Of a DNA stretch of 6,835 bases, positions 1 through 6,515 are shown piece by piece. The position numbers were made by a program, and so were the translations under genes. Position 1 is the first letter of the stretch. The number at the start of each line of letters is the position of its first letter. The DNA is from CAYJAD01 sp964370675 (GTDB taxonomy: Bacteria; Desulfobacterota; Desulfovibrionia; Desulfovibrionales; Desulfovibrionaceae). The DNA lies in assembly GCA_964370675.1 (NCBI GenBank), contig CAYJKC010000070.1:1-6835 (forward strand). The letters run 5' to 3'. The notes beneath the pieces are model-generated. The model did not search any database. It was not told where the DNA came from and worked only from the letters and a program-made list of their open reading frames with translations.

Positions 1-55
1 CTTAAAATCCCTCGGCGGCAACGCTGTGCCGGTTCAAGTCCGGCTCCGGGTACCA
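1..55 (+). tRNA. tRNA-Leu(UAA), 3' part (5' end outside window)
   Basis: This is the 3' part of a class II tRNA. The seven-base anticodon loop is at 1-7 with anticodon TAA at 3-5, followed by the 3' half of the anticodon stem (8-12). A long variable arm follows, with stem 14-17/22-25 and a GCAA loop. The T arm is GCCGG (28-32), TTCAAGT, CCGGC (40-44). The acceptor 3' strand is TCCGGGT (45-51), then discriminator A52 and an encoded CCA at 53-55. The long variable arm, the UAA anticodon and close resemblance to E. coli tRNA-Leu(UAA) identify it as the leucine UUA-reading tRNA. The D arm and 5' acceptor strand are missing only because the window starts inside the gene. Confidence 0.93.
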
Positions 56-59
56 TTCC

Positions 60-78
60 CCCCTTATAGCATAAGGGG
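60..78 (+). other. short perfect hairpin just after tRNA-Leu
   Basis: CCCCTTAT (60-67) pairs perfectly with ATAAGGGG (71-78) around a three-base loop. It begins five bases after the CCA. It is followed by AAATAAA instead of a T run, so it is not itself an intrinsic terminator. It may protect or position the precursor 3' end for tRNA trailer processing; that role is inference. Confidence 0.5.
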
Positions 79-82
79 AAAT

Positions 83-127
83 AAACCCCAAAGCCTTTAA
101 GAATAAAGGTTTTGGGGTTTTTCTTTT
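83..127 (+). terminator. intrinsic terminator of tRNA-Leu
   Basis: Bases 83-99 pair with 104-120 (17 bp including one G-T pair) around an AGAA loop. The 3' arm runs into a T-rich tail at 118-127 (TTTTTCTTTT). This is a strong factor-independent terminator in the plus direction and fits the end of the tRNA transcript. Confidence 0.85.
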
Positions 128-233
128 AAGGTGATGTTGGTCTTTATAAGTTAATTTTAATTACAAAATGGACTTGGAAATGAACTTGCACTCTTTTCAT
201 CTTATAATTTCTAAAAAGATGGATATCATGTTA

Positions 234-252
234 AAAGCCTATGCCTAGCATA
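234..252 (-). terminator. possible weak terminator of the GntR gene
   Basis: On the minus strand, downstream of the GntR stop codon, TATGC and GCATA (240-252) form a 5 bp stem with a three-base loop, and a run of four T follows within a few bases. The stem is short and has few G-C pairs, so this is only a candidate. Nothing else recognisable was seen between the tRNA terminator and the GntR stop (128-280), which is AT-rich. Confidence 0.2.
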
Positions 253-280
253 ATGTAATTCATACTTAAAGCTCCTGAAT

Positions 281-928
281 TTATTTATCTTCAGTATGTA
301 AAATAGTATTTTTGGCGTTAAGAACATGTTTATGCATGGCTTCGCTTGCACCTGTTGCGTTGTTATTTTCTATGCATTCCACAATTTTTAAATGATCTTC
401 ATCAGACCATTGTACTTCAAGAGTTGAAATAATAGGTCGAAGCATACGTTCGACAACACCATCAAGTTCTTGTAATAACTGTGTTAGTAGGGGGGAATGT
501 GCCCCGTCTCTTAATATATTATGAAATTCTTCGTTAAGTTCTACTAATGTGCTAATATTATTTTTTTCCTTTGCCTTACTAAAGTTTTTTAAATTTTTGC
601 GGAGAGATTTTTTTTGTTCATTAGTCATACGCTGGGCAGCCAGCAAAGCTGCATGAGATTCGAGCATAGCGCGTATGGTAATGGCATCTTCAATCTCAAC
701 ACGCTGTAAAGATCTTACAATGTATCCACCGCCAGATCTTTTTTCTAAAATCCCTTCTTGAGCTAATCTATGTAGGGCTTCTCGAAGGGGGGTGCGGCTA
801 ATGCCAAGCTCTTGTGCAATGCGATCTTCAACTAAACGTTCTCCAGCTGTAAATTGACCATCTAAAAGCATTTTACGCAAAAATAGAGTAGCTTCTTGGC
901 CTAGTGATTGTTTTTTTATACGTTGCAT
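281..928 (-). CDS. GntR-family transcriptional regulator, FadR/FCD type
   Basis: This is a cytoplasmic one-component regulator of 215 aa, a usual length for the FadR subfamily. The N-terminal winged helix-turn-helix covers roughly residues 8-75 and contains the hallmark pattern GERLVEDRIAQELGISRTPL and then REAL. A mostly helical FCD effector domain follows (about 80-205). The FCD pattern is recognisable: EEFH with His136, then DH (His179) and a late His201, which family knowledge suggests are metal ligands. The usual Asp four residues before the first His is Asn132 here. The start is set at ATG 926-928 because AAGGA lies 8 nt upstream and a candidate promoter overlaps the longer versions. 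Alternatives are ATG at 937 and TTG at 973 (230 aa). It is divergent from glnS. The effector is unknown; this subfamily often senses organic acids or amino acid-derived metabolites. Confidence 0.9.
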   Translation of the reverse strand: MQRIKKQSLGQEATLFLRKMLLDGQFTAGERLVEDRIAQELGISRTPLREALHRLAQEGILEKRSGGGYIVRSLQRVEIEDAITIRAMLESHAALLAAQRMTNEQKKSLRKNLKNFSKAKEKNNISTLVELNEEFHNILRDGAHSPLLTQLLQELDGVVERMLRPIISTLEVQWSDEDHLKIVECIENNNATGASEAMHKHVLNAKNTILHTEDK

Positions 929-936
929 TATAGCCA

Positions 937-941
937 TCCTT
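937..941 (-). promoter_or_regulatory. ribosome binding site choosing the GntR start
   Basis: On the minus strand AAGGA stands 8 nt before the ATG at 928. The upstream in-frame starts (ATG 937, TTG 973) have no comparable site at a workable distance, so this site favours the 215-aa protein. Confidence 0.5.
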
Positions 942-952
942 GTTTTGCATAT

Positions 953-981
953 ATTTTGAATATTTTCATTCAAAAGGTCAA
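953..981 (-). promoter_or_regulatory. candidate sigma-70 promoter for the GntR gene
   Basis: On the minus strand TTGACC (976-981) is followed after exactly 17 bp by CAAAAT (953-958). That gives 5/6 and 4/6 matches to the sigma-70 -35 and -10 consensus. Transcription would begin near 945-947, giving a leader of about 20 nt to the ATG at 928. In AT-rich DNA such matches can arise by chance. Confidence 0.4.
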
Positions 982-1031
982 GAGGTAAAGGTAATTTTTT
1001 TGTGTTTAAGTATGTTTTTTTAACCTTGATA

Positions 1032-1044
1032 AATGTTGACCATT
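1032..1044. promoter_or_regulatory. candidate operator palindrome over the glnS -35 box
   Basis: AATG (1032-1035) and CATT (1041-1044) form an inverted repeat around TTGAC. Five of the six mirrored base pairs are symmetric. It lies in the spacer between the divergent GntR and glnS genes and overlaps the proposed glnS -35 TTGACC. GntR proteins bind short palindromes of this size, often beside their own gene, so it is a plausible site. The sequence does not fit the TGGT-NNN-ACCA pattern of PdhR-like members well. Confidence 0.25.
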
Positions 1045-1064
1045 AAGCATTATTCTTATATGTT
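1036..1064 (+). promoter_or_regulatory. candidate sigma-70 promoter for glnS
   Basis: TTGACC (1036-1041), a 17 bp spacer, then TATGTT (1059-1064) match the sigma-70 boxes at 5/6 and 4/6. The leader to the ATG at 1098 would be under 30 nt, too short for a riboswitch or T-box. A second AT-rich box, TATATT at 1067-1072, has no -35 at proper spacing. Confidence 0.45.
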
Positions 1065-1097
1065 TATATATTACATTATAACATTCTAGGATTTTTT

Positions 1098-2789
1098 ATG
1101 AGTTCAAATAATATTAATTCTACTGAACAAGTTTTAGATTTTATCCGATTACGCATTATTGCTGATAATGAAAGTGGGCGCTTTGACCGTCTTGTGCATA
1201 CTAGATTTCCCCCTGAACCTAATGGCTACCTACACCTTGGGCATGCCAAGTCTATTTGCTTAAATTATGGTGTGGCTCAAGATTTTAATGGTAAGTTAAA
1301 TTTGCGTTTTGATGACACTAACCCCACCAAGGAAGAAACAGAATATGTTGATTCTATTTGTGAGGATGTGCGCTGGCTTGGTGCCAATTGGGAAGACCGC
1401 GAATTTTTTGCCTCTAATTACTTTGAGCAACTATATGTTTTTGCAGAGCAATTGATTTTAGCAAATAAGGCATATGTGGATTCTTGCTCGGCTGAAGAAA
1501 TTCGCATTATGCGCGGTAGTTTTACTAGTCCTGGGCAAAATAGCCCGTATCGTGAACGTTCTGTTGAAGAAAACCTTGATTTATTTAGACGTATGCGAGC
1601 TGGAGAGTTTGAGGATGGTGCACATGTTTTACGTGCCAAAATTGATATGAGTGCAGCCAATATTGTCATGCGCGATCCCACACTTTATCGTATAAGACAT
1701 GCCCATCACCATAGAACTGGTGATGCTTGGTGTATATATCCTATGTATGACTATACCCATTGTATTTCTGATTCATTAGAGGGTATTACACATTCCTTAT
1801 GCTCGCTTGAATTTGAAAATAATCGAGAGCTTTATGATTGGATTTTAGACTCTCTACAAATATATCATCCACAGCAAATTGAGTTTGCACGCTTGCAAGT
1901 GACGCATACCATTTTGTCCAAACGTAAACTTATACAGCTTGTACAAGATGGCCATGTTCAAGGTTGGGATGACCCTCGTATGCCAACTCTTAGCGGACTA
2001 CGCAGGCGTGGAGTGCCACCAGAGGCTTTGCGTGAGTTTTGTGCTCGTATAGGCGTTGCTCGTGCTGATTCTATGGTGGAGTATAGTTTATTTGAATTTT
2101 GCCAGCGTGAGTATTTAAATGCCCATACCAAAAGGGTTATGGCTGTACTTGATCCAGTAAAGGTGGTTATTGAAAACTATCCAGAGGAACAAGTAGAAAA
2201 TTTTGATATGCCATATCACCCTGAAGATCCGAGTTTTGGCTCTCGTATAGTACCTTTTAGTCGAGAGCTTTATATTGAACGTGATGACTTTAGATTTGAG
2301 CCTCCGAAAAAATTTCATCGCCTCTTTGTAGGTTCAGAAGTACGTTTACGTTACGCTTATTATATTACTTGCCACAAAGCCATTACTGATGATCAAGGCA
2401 ATTTGATAGAGCTACGCTGCACCTATGACCCAGAAAGTCGTGGTGGAACAAGCCCTGATAAACGAAGAGTGCGTGGTACTATACATTGGGTTTCAGCTGC
2501 GCATGCTGTGCCGCTTGAAACAAGGCTTTATGATCACTTATTTAGCATTGAAAATCCCAATAGCGTTGAAGAAGGAAAGACTTTTACTGATTATATTAAC
2601 CCCAATTCTTTACGCAAGGTTATGGCACAATGTGAACCTTCATTGGTTAACGCTAAAGTAGGGGAACAAGTTCAATTTGAACGATTAGGGTATTTTTGTG
2701 CTGACCCAGATAGCACTGAACAAAAACCTATATTTAACCGTATTGTAACGCTAAAAGATAGTTGGGCAAAAGTAGAGAAAAAAGCATAA
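1098..2789 (+). CDS. glnS: glutaminyl-tRNA synthetase
   Basis: This class I aminoacyl-tRNA synthetase charges tRNA-Gln with glutamine in the cytoplasm using ATP. The 563 aa compare with 554 in E. coli, and the sequence aligns closely from end to end. The Rossmann-type catalytic domain carries the HIGH motif as HLGH (46-49) after PPEPNGY. LRFDDTNP (69-76) contains Asp72, and YPMYDYTH contains Tyr217; these match the glutamine-binding Asp and Tyr of the E. coli enzyme. The KMSKS-type loop is ILSKRK (272-277). GWDDPRMPT and SGLRRRG lie beyond it, and the C-terminal part (about 345-563) is the two-barrel anticodon-binding region. The start is supported by TAGGA (1087-1091) six nt upstream. It appears monocistronic, ending in a strong terminator. 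No missing key residue or frameshift was seen. Confidence 0.98.
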   Translation: MSSNNINSTEQVLDFIRLRIIADNESGRFDRLVHTRFPPEPNGYLHLGHAKSICLNYGVAQDFNGKLNLRFDDTNPTKEETEYVDSICEDVRWLGANWEDREFFASNYFEQLYVFAEQLILANKAYVDSCSAEEIRIMRGSFTSPGQNSPYRERSVEENLDLFRRMRAGEFEDGAHVLRAKIDMSAANIVMRDPTLYRIRHAHHHRTGDAWCIYPMYDYTHCISDSLEGITHSLCSLEFENNRELYDWILDSLQIYHPQQIEFARLQVTHTILSKRKLIQLVQDGHVQGWDDPRMPTLSGLRRRGVPPEALREFCARIGVARADSMVEYSLFEFCQREYLNAHTKRVMAVLDPVKVVIENYPEEQVENFDMPYHPEDPSFGSRIVPFSRELYIERDDFRFEPPKKFHRLFVGSEVRLRYAYYITCHKAITDDQGNLIELRCTYDPESRGGTSPDKRRVRGTIHWVSAAHAVPLETRLYDHLFSIENPNSVEEGKTFTDYINPNSLRKVMAQCEPSLVNAKVGEQVQFERLGYFCADPDSTEQKPIFNRIVTLKDSWAKVEKKA

Positions 2790-2831
2790 AAACAAGCCCT
2801 TAAAGTTTTACTTTAAGGGCTTGTTTTTTTT
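2790..2831. terminator. strong terminator between convergent glnS and the ars operon
   Basis: Bases 2790-2805 pair perfectly with 2811-2826 (16 bp) around a TTTTA loop. A T tract at 2824-2831 follows on the plus strand, directly after the glnS stop. On the minus strand the same hairpin is followed by five T (complement of 2788-2792), so it can probably also end the operon that stops at 2860. Confidence 0.9.
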
Positions 2832-2859
2832 GTGTTTGAATTTTTATTAGTATAAGATA

Positions 2860-3582
2860 TTATTTATCATTAAGGCTCCAGTCATACTTTAACCAATCAA
2901 CATAATATCCATCAAACTTTTTCTTGGAATATTTTTGAGCAAAATCACTAACTGAAGCAAAATCTTCCTTATACCATTTTAGTATGGATGATAGATAGAC
3001 TACTTTTTTAGCATCATCTACTCGCAAACCTTGAGGACTTGCAAAAAATTGCACACCTTGCTGATCTAACTGTTTAGATAAGATATGCCCCTTGTAGGCT
3101 TCTGATCGTAAGTGAGGGCAGCTTTTAGCAGCACAAACTAAGGCCAGATGAATACGTGGCTCATAATACTCTTTGCGAATAATATCATGTTCAATATTAT
3201 CGAGGCTTACATTTTTACCCCATAAGCGCACAAATTTTTTATCCCATGGGCTTGAAAAAAGTGAACCTATATCCTTAATGGATTTTACAGGATAGTTATC
3301 TATAATTAGCTGTAATGTTGCAGCATTATATAGATTAATTAAATAAGCTAGCCGATCATCTTTATTCCAAGCATCAAAAATACCGGTAGTTACTTTCGCC
3401 ATTTCATTAAGATAATCATCTAGTGGTTTACGCTGCATTTTTAAGGCAGCGTAATCAACTTTTCCATTTTTAACATATGTTTTTAGTATGTTATCATATG
3501 GTGTGTGTAATTCATTGGCATGAGCATGGTTAAAGTGGAATAATGCAAGAACCACTAGAATAAACCATATGCTTTTAGGCAT
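2860..3582 (-). CDS. secreted DUF547 protein, last gene of the ars operon
   Basis: This 240-aa protein of unknown function has a cleavable signal peptide. Lys3 is followed by a hydrophobic core (5-17) and an AxA site (Ala20-His-Ala22) before Asn23, so it is probably periplasmic. The rest matches the DUF547 family: YLINLYNA (80-87), the EHDIIR segment (131-136), the HLALVCAAKSCPHL block (145-158) with Cys150 and Cys155, and YDWSLN near the C-terminus (233-238). From memory the Cys/CP block is a family hallmark, so it is not by itself a sign of arsenic binding. The gene starts only 16 nt after the acr3 stop, on the same strand, behind a G-rich site (3586-3591), and shares the terminator at 2790-2831. 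It is therefore likely co-transcribed with the arsenic genes. No activity can be assigned; a thiol-dependent periplasmic role is speculation. Confidence 0.88.
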   Translation of the reverse strand: MPKSIWFILVVLALFHFNHAHANELHTPYDNILKTYVKNGKVDYAALKMQRKPLDDYLNEMAKVTTGIFDAWNKDDRLAYLINLYNAATLQLIIDNYPVKSIKDIGSLFSSPWDKKFVRLWGKNVSLDNIEHDIIRKEYYEPRIHLALVCAAKSCPHLRSEAYKGHILSKQLDQQGVQFFASPQGLRVDDAKKVVYLSSILKWYKEDFASVSDFAQKYSKKKFDGYYVDWLKYDWSLNDK

Positions 3583-3598
3583 AAGCCCCCCTTTTTTA

Positions 3599-4651
3599 TT
3601 ATGTTACATGTGGAAAGTAACGTTTTTTAAGCCAAAGCGACACATTGACAAGACCAATAAGTACAGGCACTTCAACCAGTGGACCAATAACTGCCACAAA
3701 GGCTTCACCAGAGTTAAGCCCAAACACGGCAATGGCAACGGCTATGGCTAACTCAAAGTTATTTGAGGCAGCCGTAAAGGAAAGGGTTGCCGATTGTTCA
3801 TAAGTTGCACCTGACTTCCATGATAGATAAAACGAAACTAAAAACATTACAAGAAAATATATTAATAAAGGGATTGATATTTTGATTACATCCATAGGTA
3901 ATTGTACAATATATTCACCTTTTAATGAAAACATAACCAAGATAGTGAATAATAATGCACGCAAGGTCCAAGGGCTAATTTTTGGTATAAAGACATTTTC
4001 ATACCAATCAAGTCCTTTAACCTTTAGACCATAAATACGTGAAATAACACCGCCTATAAACGGAATACCTAAGTATATAAATACACTTTCGGCAATTTGC
4101 CCCATGCTAATATCAACTACTGCCCCAGAAAGCCCAAACCATGATGGAAGAACAGTAATAAATACGTATGCATATACTGAAAAGAATATTACTTGAAAAA
4201 CAGAGTTAAATGCCACTAGCCCTGCACAATATTCTCTATCACCGCCTGCTAGGTCATTCCAGACAATAACCATGGCAATACATCTTGCAAGACCAATTAG
4301 AATTAGTCCTACCATATAACTGTTATCACCGGACAAAAACGTTATTGCTAGTAAAAACATAATGATAGGACCAATAATCCAATTTTGTACCAAGGATAAA
4401 AAGAGCACCTTGCCATTACGAAAAACATGTCCTAATTGTTCATATTTCACTTTAGCTAGGGGAGGGTACATCATTAAAATTAATCCAATAGCAATGGGTA
4501 TATTGGTAGTACCAACTTGGAAAAAATTTATAACATTTTGCACGCTTGGCATAGCCCAACCCACACCAACACCTATAGCCATAGCTAGAAAAATCCAAAG
4601 TGTTAAATATCTATCAAGAAAGGACAATTTTTTTAATGCTGAGTCGCTCAT
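3599..4651 (-). CDS. acr3: ACR3-family arsenite efflux carrier
   Basis: This integral inner-membrane carrier exports arsenite, driven by the proton gradient. It has 350 aa with about ten hydrophobic helices, the usual size for bacterial ACR3 (BASS/bile acid transporter-like fold). Family signatures are KLSFLDRYLTLWIF at the N-terminus, MMYPPLAKV, NWIIGP, and GLARCIAMVIVWNDLAGGD with the conserved Cys124. AASNNFELAIAVA carries the conserved Glu300. Cys and Glu at these places are known to be needed for arsenite transport in studied ACR3 proteins. The start is set at ATG 4651 because it gives the usual MS...KKLSFLDRY beginning and has a weak GAGTG six nt upstream. An in-frame GTG at 4660 would add three residues. 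It follows the mini-thioredoxin gene by 38 nt and precedes the DUF547 gene by 16 nt. It is the main detoxification pump of the operon. Confidence 0.95.
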   Translation of the reverse strand: MSDSALKKLSFLDRYLTLWIFLAMAIGVGVGWAMPSVQNVINFFQVGTTNIPIAIGLILMMYPPLAKVKYEQLGHVFRNGKVLFLSLVQNWIIGPIIMFLLAITFLSGDNSYMVGLILIGLARCIAMVIVWNDLAGGDREYCAGLVAFNSVFQVIFFSVYAYVFITVLPSWFGLSGAVVDISMGQIAESVFIYLGIPFIGGVISRIYGLKVKGLDWYENVFIPKISPWTLRALLFTILVMFSLKGEYIVQLPMDVIKISIPLLIYFLVMFLVSFYLSWKSGATYEQSATLSFTAASNNFELAIAVAIAVFGLNSGEAFVAVIGPLVEVPVLIGLVNVSLWLKKRYFPHVT

Positions 4652-4689
4652 AATATACACTCTATGGTAATAAGTTCAATGAATAATGA

Positions 4690-4926
4690 TTATGCACCGT
4701 CAATCCAAGCAGAAACTTCTTCCTTAGTAGGAATACGTCCTGTAAGTTTAACCACACCATCAACAGTTACAGCCGGAGTTGAAAGAATACCAGCAGCCAT
4801 CATTTCTTTAAGGTCACTTACCTTGGTAATAGCTATATCTGCGTTTTTGGCGGCTGCCACTTCGCGAACTAATTTTTCAGCTGCAGTACAATTGGGGCAG
4901 CCTGGTCCAAATACTTTAATTTCCAT
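4690..4926 (-). CDS. mini-thioredoxin (CPNC, redox-active disulfide protein type)
   Basis: This small cytoplasmic thiol-redox protein of 78 aa is much shorter than classical thioredoxin (about 105 aa) but typical of the thioredoxin_3/TM0996-like family. The active site is Cys10-Pro-Asn-Cys13 right after the first strand (MEIKVFGPG), and the conserved cis-proline is Pro51 in STPAVTVDG. There is no signal peptide. A strong AGGAG (4933-4937) lies six nt before the ATG. It sits 19 nt after the ArsP-like permease. Proteins of this type are often found beside such permeases, which suggests a functional pair. In this operon it could also reduce the disulfide formed in ArsC during catalysis, or pass arsenicals to a pump; neither is shown by sequence. 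Its exact partner cannot be read here. Confidence 0.92.
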   Translation of the reverse strand: MEIKVFGPGCPNCTAAEKLVREVAAAKNADIAITKVSDLKEMMAAGILSTPAVTVDGVVKLTGRIPTKEEVSAWIDGA

Positions 4927-4945
4927 GAGATACTCCTTTTAATGG

Positions 4946-6028
4946 TTAAATGATATATGCATGCAAGGCGTTAAACAACCAACCTATCAAGGTTAAAATA
5001 ATCCACAAATAGCCTAAAAATGCTGCTTGTAGTTTGATGGTCATAATCTGCCTTAATAACATAACTTCTGGTATGCTTGCCGCTACAGCGCTCATACAAA
5101 AAGCCATGGTAGTCCCTATGGGTAAACCTTTAACAAGTAGGCTTTGCATTACAGGTATTATACCGGTAACATTAGAATAAAGAGGTATACCTACTAATAC
5201 TGCAGAAGGAACGGTCCACCATTCTCCTGCACCTAAGTTTTCTGCAAACCAATTTTCTGGCACAAAACCATGCAAGCCTGCGCCAATACCTACTCCAATA
5301 ATGACCCATTTCCAAACCCTTAGGAAAATGGTTTTCATTTCATTATAGGCAAAAGTGTGACGATCTTTAAGACTTAATTTTTTTACTTCACTTTGTGCAT
5401 TGCTAATTTGTGGGGCATGTTGCATGGCTTCTATAACAAAGGGTTGCAACCAGCGCTCCGCTCTAAGGGTATCCATAACAAGACCACCCAAAACTCCAGC
5501 AGACATGCCAATGCCCACATAAATTAAGGTAAACTTCCAGCCAAGTAGACCCCAGAGCAAGATAACTGCAATCTCATTAATAAGTGGGGATGTTATAAGA
5601 AAAGACATGGTAATACCAATAGGAATACGCGCCGTAGTAAAACCTAGAAAAAGTGGAATACTTGAGCAAGAACAAAATGGTGTGACTGCTCCAAACATGG
5701 AACCCAAAAAGTAGCCAATACCACGCCCTTTGCCTGCCAAATAATCGCGTACCCGCTCAACATTTAAAGAAGCTCTAATAACTGCAATGCCATAGATTAA
5801 AGCCACTAAAAGCATAAGTATTTTAATGGTATCATAAATGAAAAACTCTAATGATGCAGCTAGGTGAGAGTCAGCTGCAAGACCCATCATGTCATAGACA
5901 ATATAATGCGATGCATCTAAAATATAGCTATAAATAGCTATCCATACAATACTAATGCCTGACATTTTTAGCAAATATTGTTTATTCCAAGCTGCTTGTG
6001 AGGGGGTATTGTCAATAGTTGTGCTCAT
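4946..6028 (-). CDS. ArsP-family permease (DUF318/PF03773)
   Basis: This polytopic inner-membrane protein of 360 aa has about eight hydrophobic segments: near 25-45, 60-85, 105-115, 124-150, 155-185, 238-258, 273-320 and 335-358. A cytosolic-type linker rich in charged residues lies at about 187-235. The family signature TPFCSCSS (116-123) with Cys119 and Cys121 lies at a membrane boundary, and IPLYSNVTG (281-289) is the second conserved block. Characterised ArsP proteins with this architecture export trivalent organoarsenicals such as methylarsenite, and relatives are uncharacterised. Context supports an arsenic-related role: it lies 25 nt after arsC and 19 nt before the CPNC mini-thioredoxin, all on one strand. 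AAGGAA (6035-6040) precedes the ATG. No arsM methyltransferase is visible, so the substrate is open; a role in another metalloid or thiol transport is possible. I withhold the arsP symbol for this reason. Confidence 0.9.
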   Translation of the reverse strand: MSTTIDNTPSQAAWNKQYLLKMSGISIVWIAIYSYILDASHYIVYDMMGLAADSHLAASLEFFIYDTIKILMLLVALIYGIAVIRASLNVERVRDYLAGKGRGIGYFLGSMFGAVTPFCSCSSIPLFLGFTTARIPIGITMSFLITSPLINEIAVILLWGLLGWKFTLIYVGIGMSAGVLGGLVMDTLRAERWLQPFVIEAMQHAPQISNAQSEVKKLSLKDRHTFAYNEMKTIFLRVWKWVIIGVGIGAGLHGFVPENWFAENLGAGEWWTVPSAVLVGIPLYSNVTGIIPVMQSLLVKGLPIGTTMAFCMSAVAASIPEVMLLRQIMTIKLQAAFLGYLWIILTLIGWLFNALHAYII

Positions 6029-6053
6029 TAAAAATTCCTTATTTTATGATATA

Positions 6054-6515
6054 TTAAATAGTTCCAATATTGTTTAAGTTTTGGATTAACTTTTCGTGGT
6101 CATTAATTAACTTATCATGGGGTAATGCTAAAAATGCATTAATTCTTTTTTGTAATATATTAAAACTATTAACAAATGCTATATCAGGGTTTGAATCATG
6201 GGCTGGATCATCCATACCCCAATGGCTACGTATGACTTGACCTATGTAGCTTGGGCAAGTTTCACCATGAGCTGATGCACAAAGCGTTATGACAATATCT
6301 GGAGTAGGGCTAAGATTATCCCAAGACTTACTAAATAAATTTTCTATGGAAATTCCTTGAGTTTCTAATGTTTCTAATGCTTTGGGGTGCACAAACCCTG
6401 TGGGTTTGCTTCCTGCACTTTGCACACTAAAACCTTGTGGTGCAAAATGGCTAAAAATTGCTTCAGCCATAATGGAACGACAAGAATTACCAGTGCATAA
6501 AAATAAAATGTGCAT
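6054..6515 (-). CDS. arsC: arsenate reductase, low-molecular-weight phosphatase type
   Basis: This cytoplasmic enzyme reduces arsenate to arsenite so that ACR3 can export it. It has 153 aa. The N-terminal P-loop CTGNSCRS has catalytic Cys7 and Arg13 (CX5R, with Cys12 inside). The downstream pair Cys79 and Cys87 in LCASAHGETCP forms the disulfide relay of the thioredoxin-coupled class, and Asp103 in DDPAH is the general acid. The pair is spaced by eight residues instead of the seven of S. aureus ArsC, as I recall for many proteobacterial relatives. The relay needs a dithiol donor; the CPNC protein two genes downstream is a possible source, but cellular thioredoxin would also serve. AAGGAA (6521-6526) lies close before the ATG. 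The protein stops after a rather hydrophilic tail (about 135-153), which is longer than in minimal homologues. Confidence 0.93.
   Translation of the reverse strand: MHILFLCTGNSCRSIMAEAIFSHFAPQGFSVQSAGSKPTGFVHPKALETLETQGISIENLFSKSWDNLSPTPDIVITLCASAHGETCPSYIGQVIRSHWGMDDPAHDSNPDIAFVNSFNILQKRINAFLALPHDKLINDHEKLIQNLNNIGTI

Noticed and set aside
1..55. tRNA-Leu 3' end as an attachment site of an integrated island
   Set aside because: No integrase is present and I saw no second copy of the tRNA 3' end elsewhere in the window; an island to the right of the window cannot be excluded.
1042..1097. T-box or riboswitch leader for glnS
   Set aside because: The candidate promoter leaves a leader under 30 nt with no stable fold; a T-box needs a far longer leader.
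1418..2661. Open frames inside glnS (1418-1681 minus, 2115-2318 minus, 2425-2661 plus)
   Set aside because: They are fully covered by the well-conserved glnS frame, show no family features and have no convincing ribosome sites.
3586..3591. Run of six G (minus strand) before the DUF547 start as a phase-variable tract
   Set aside because: Six bases is too short to expect frequent slippage, and it lies at ribosome-binding distance, which explains it better.
3569..4942. Plus-strand open frames over acr3, the DUF547 start and the mini-thioredoxin (3569-3751, 4362-4670, 4664-4942)
   Set aside because: They lie opposite genes with clear family motifs, and their translations are low-complexity or unrecognisable antisense products.
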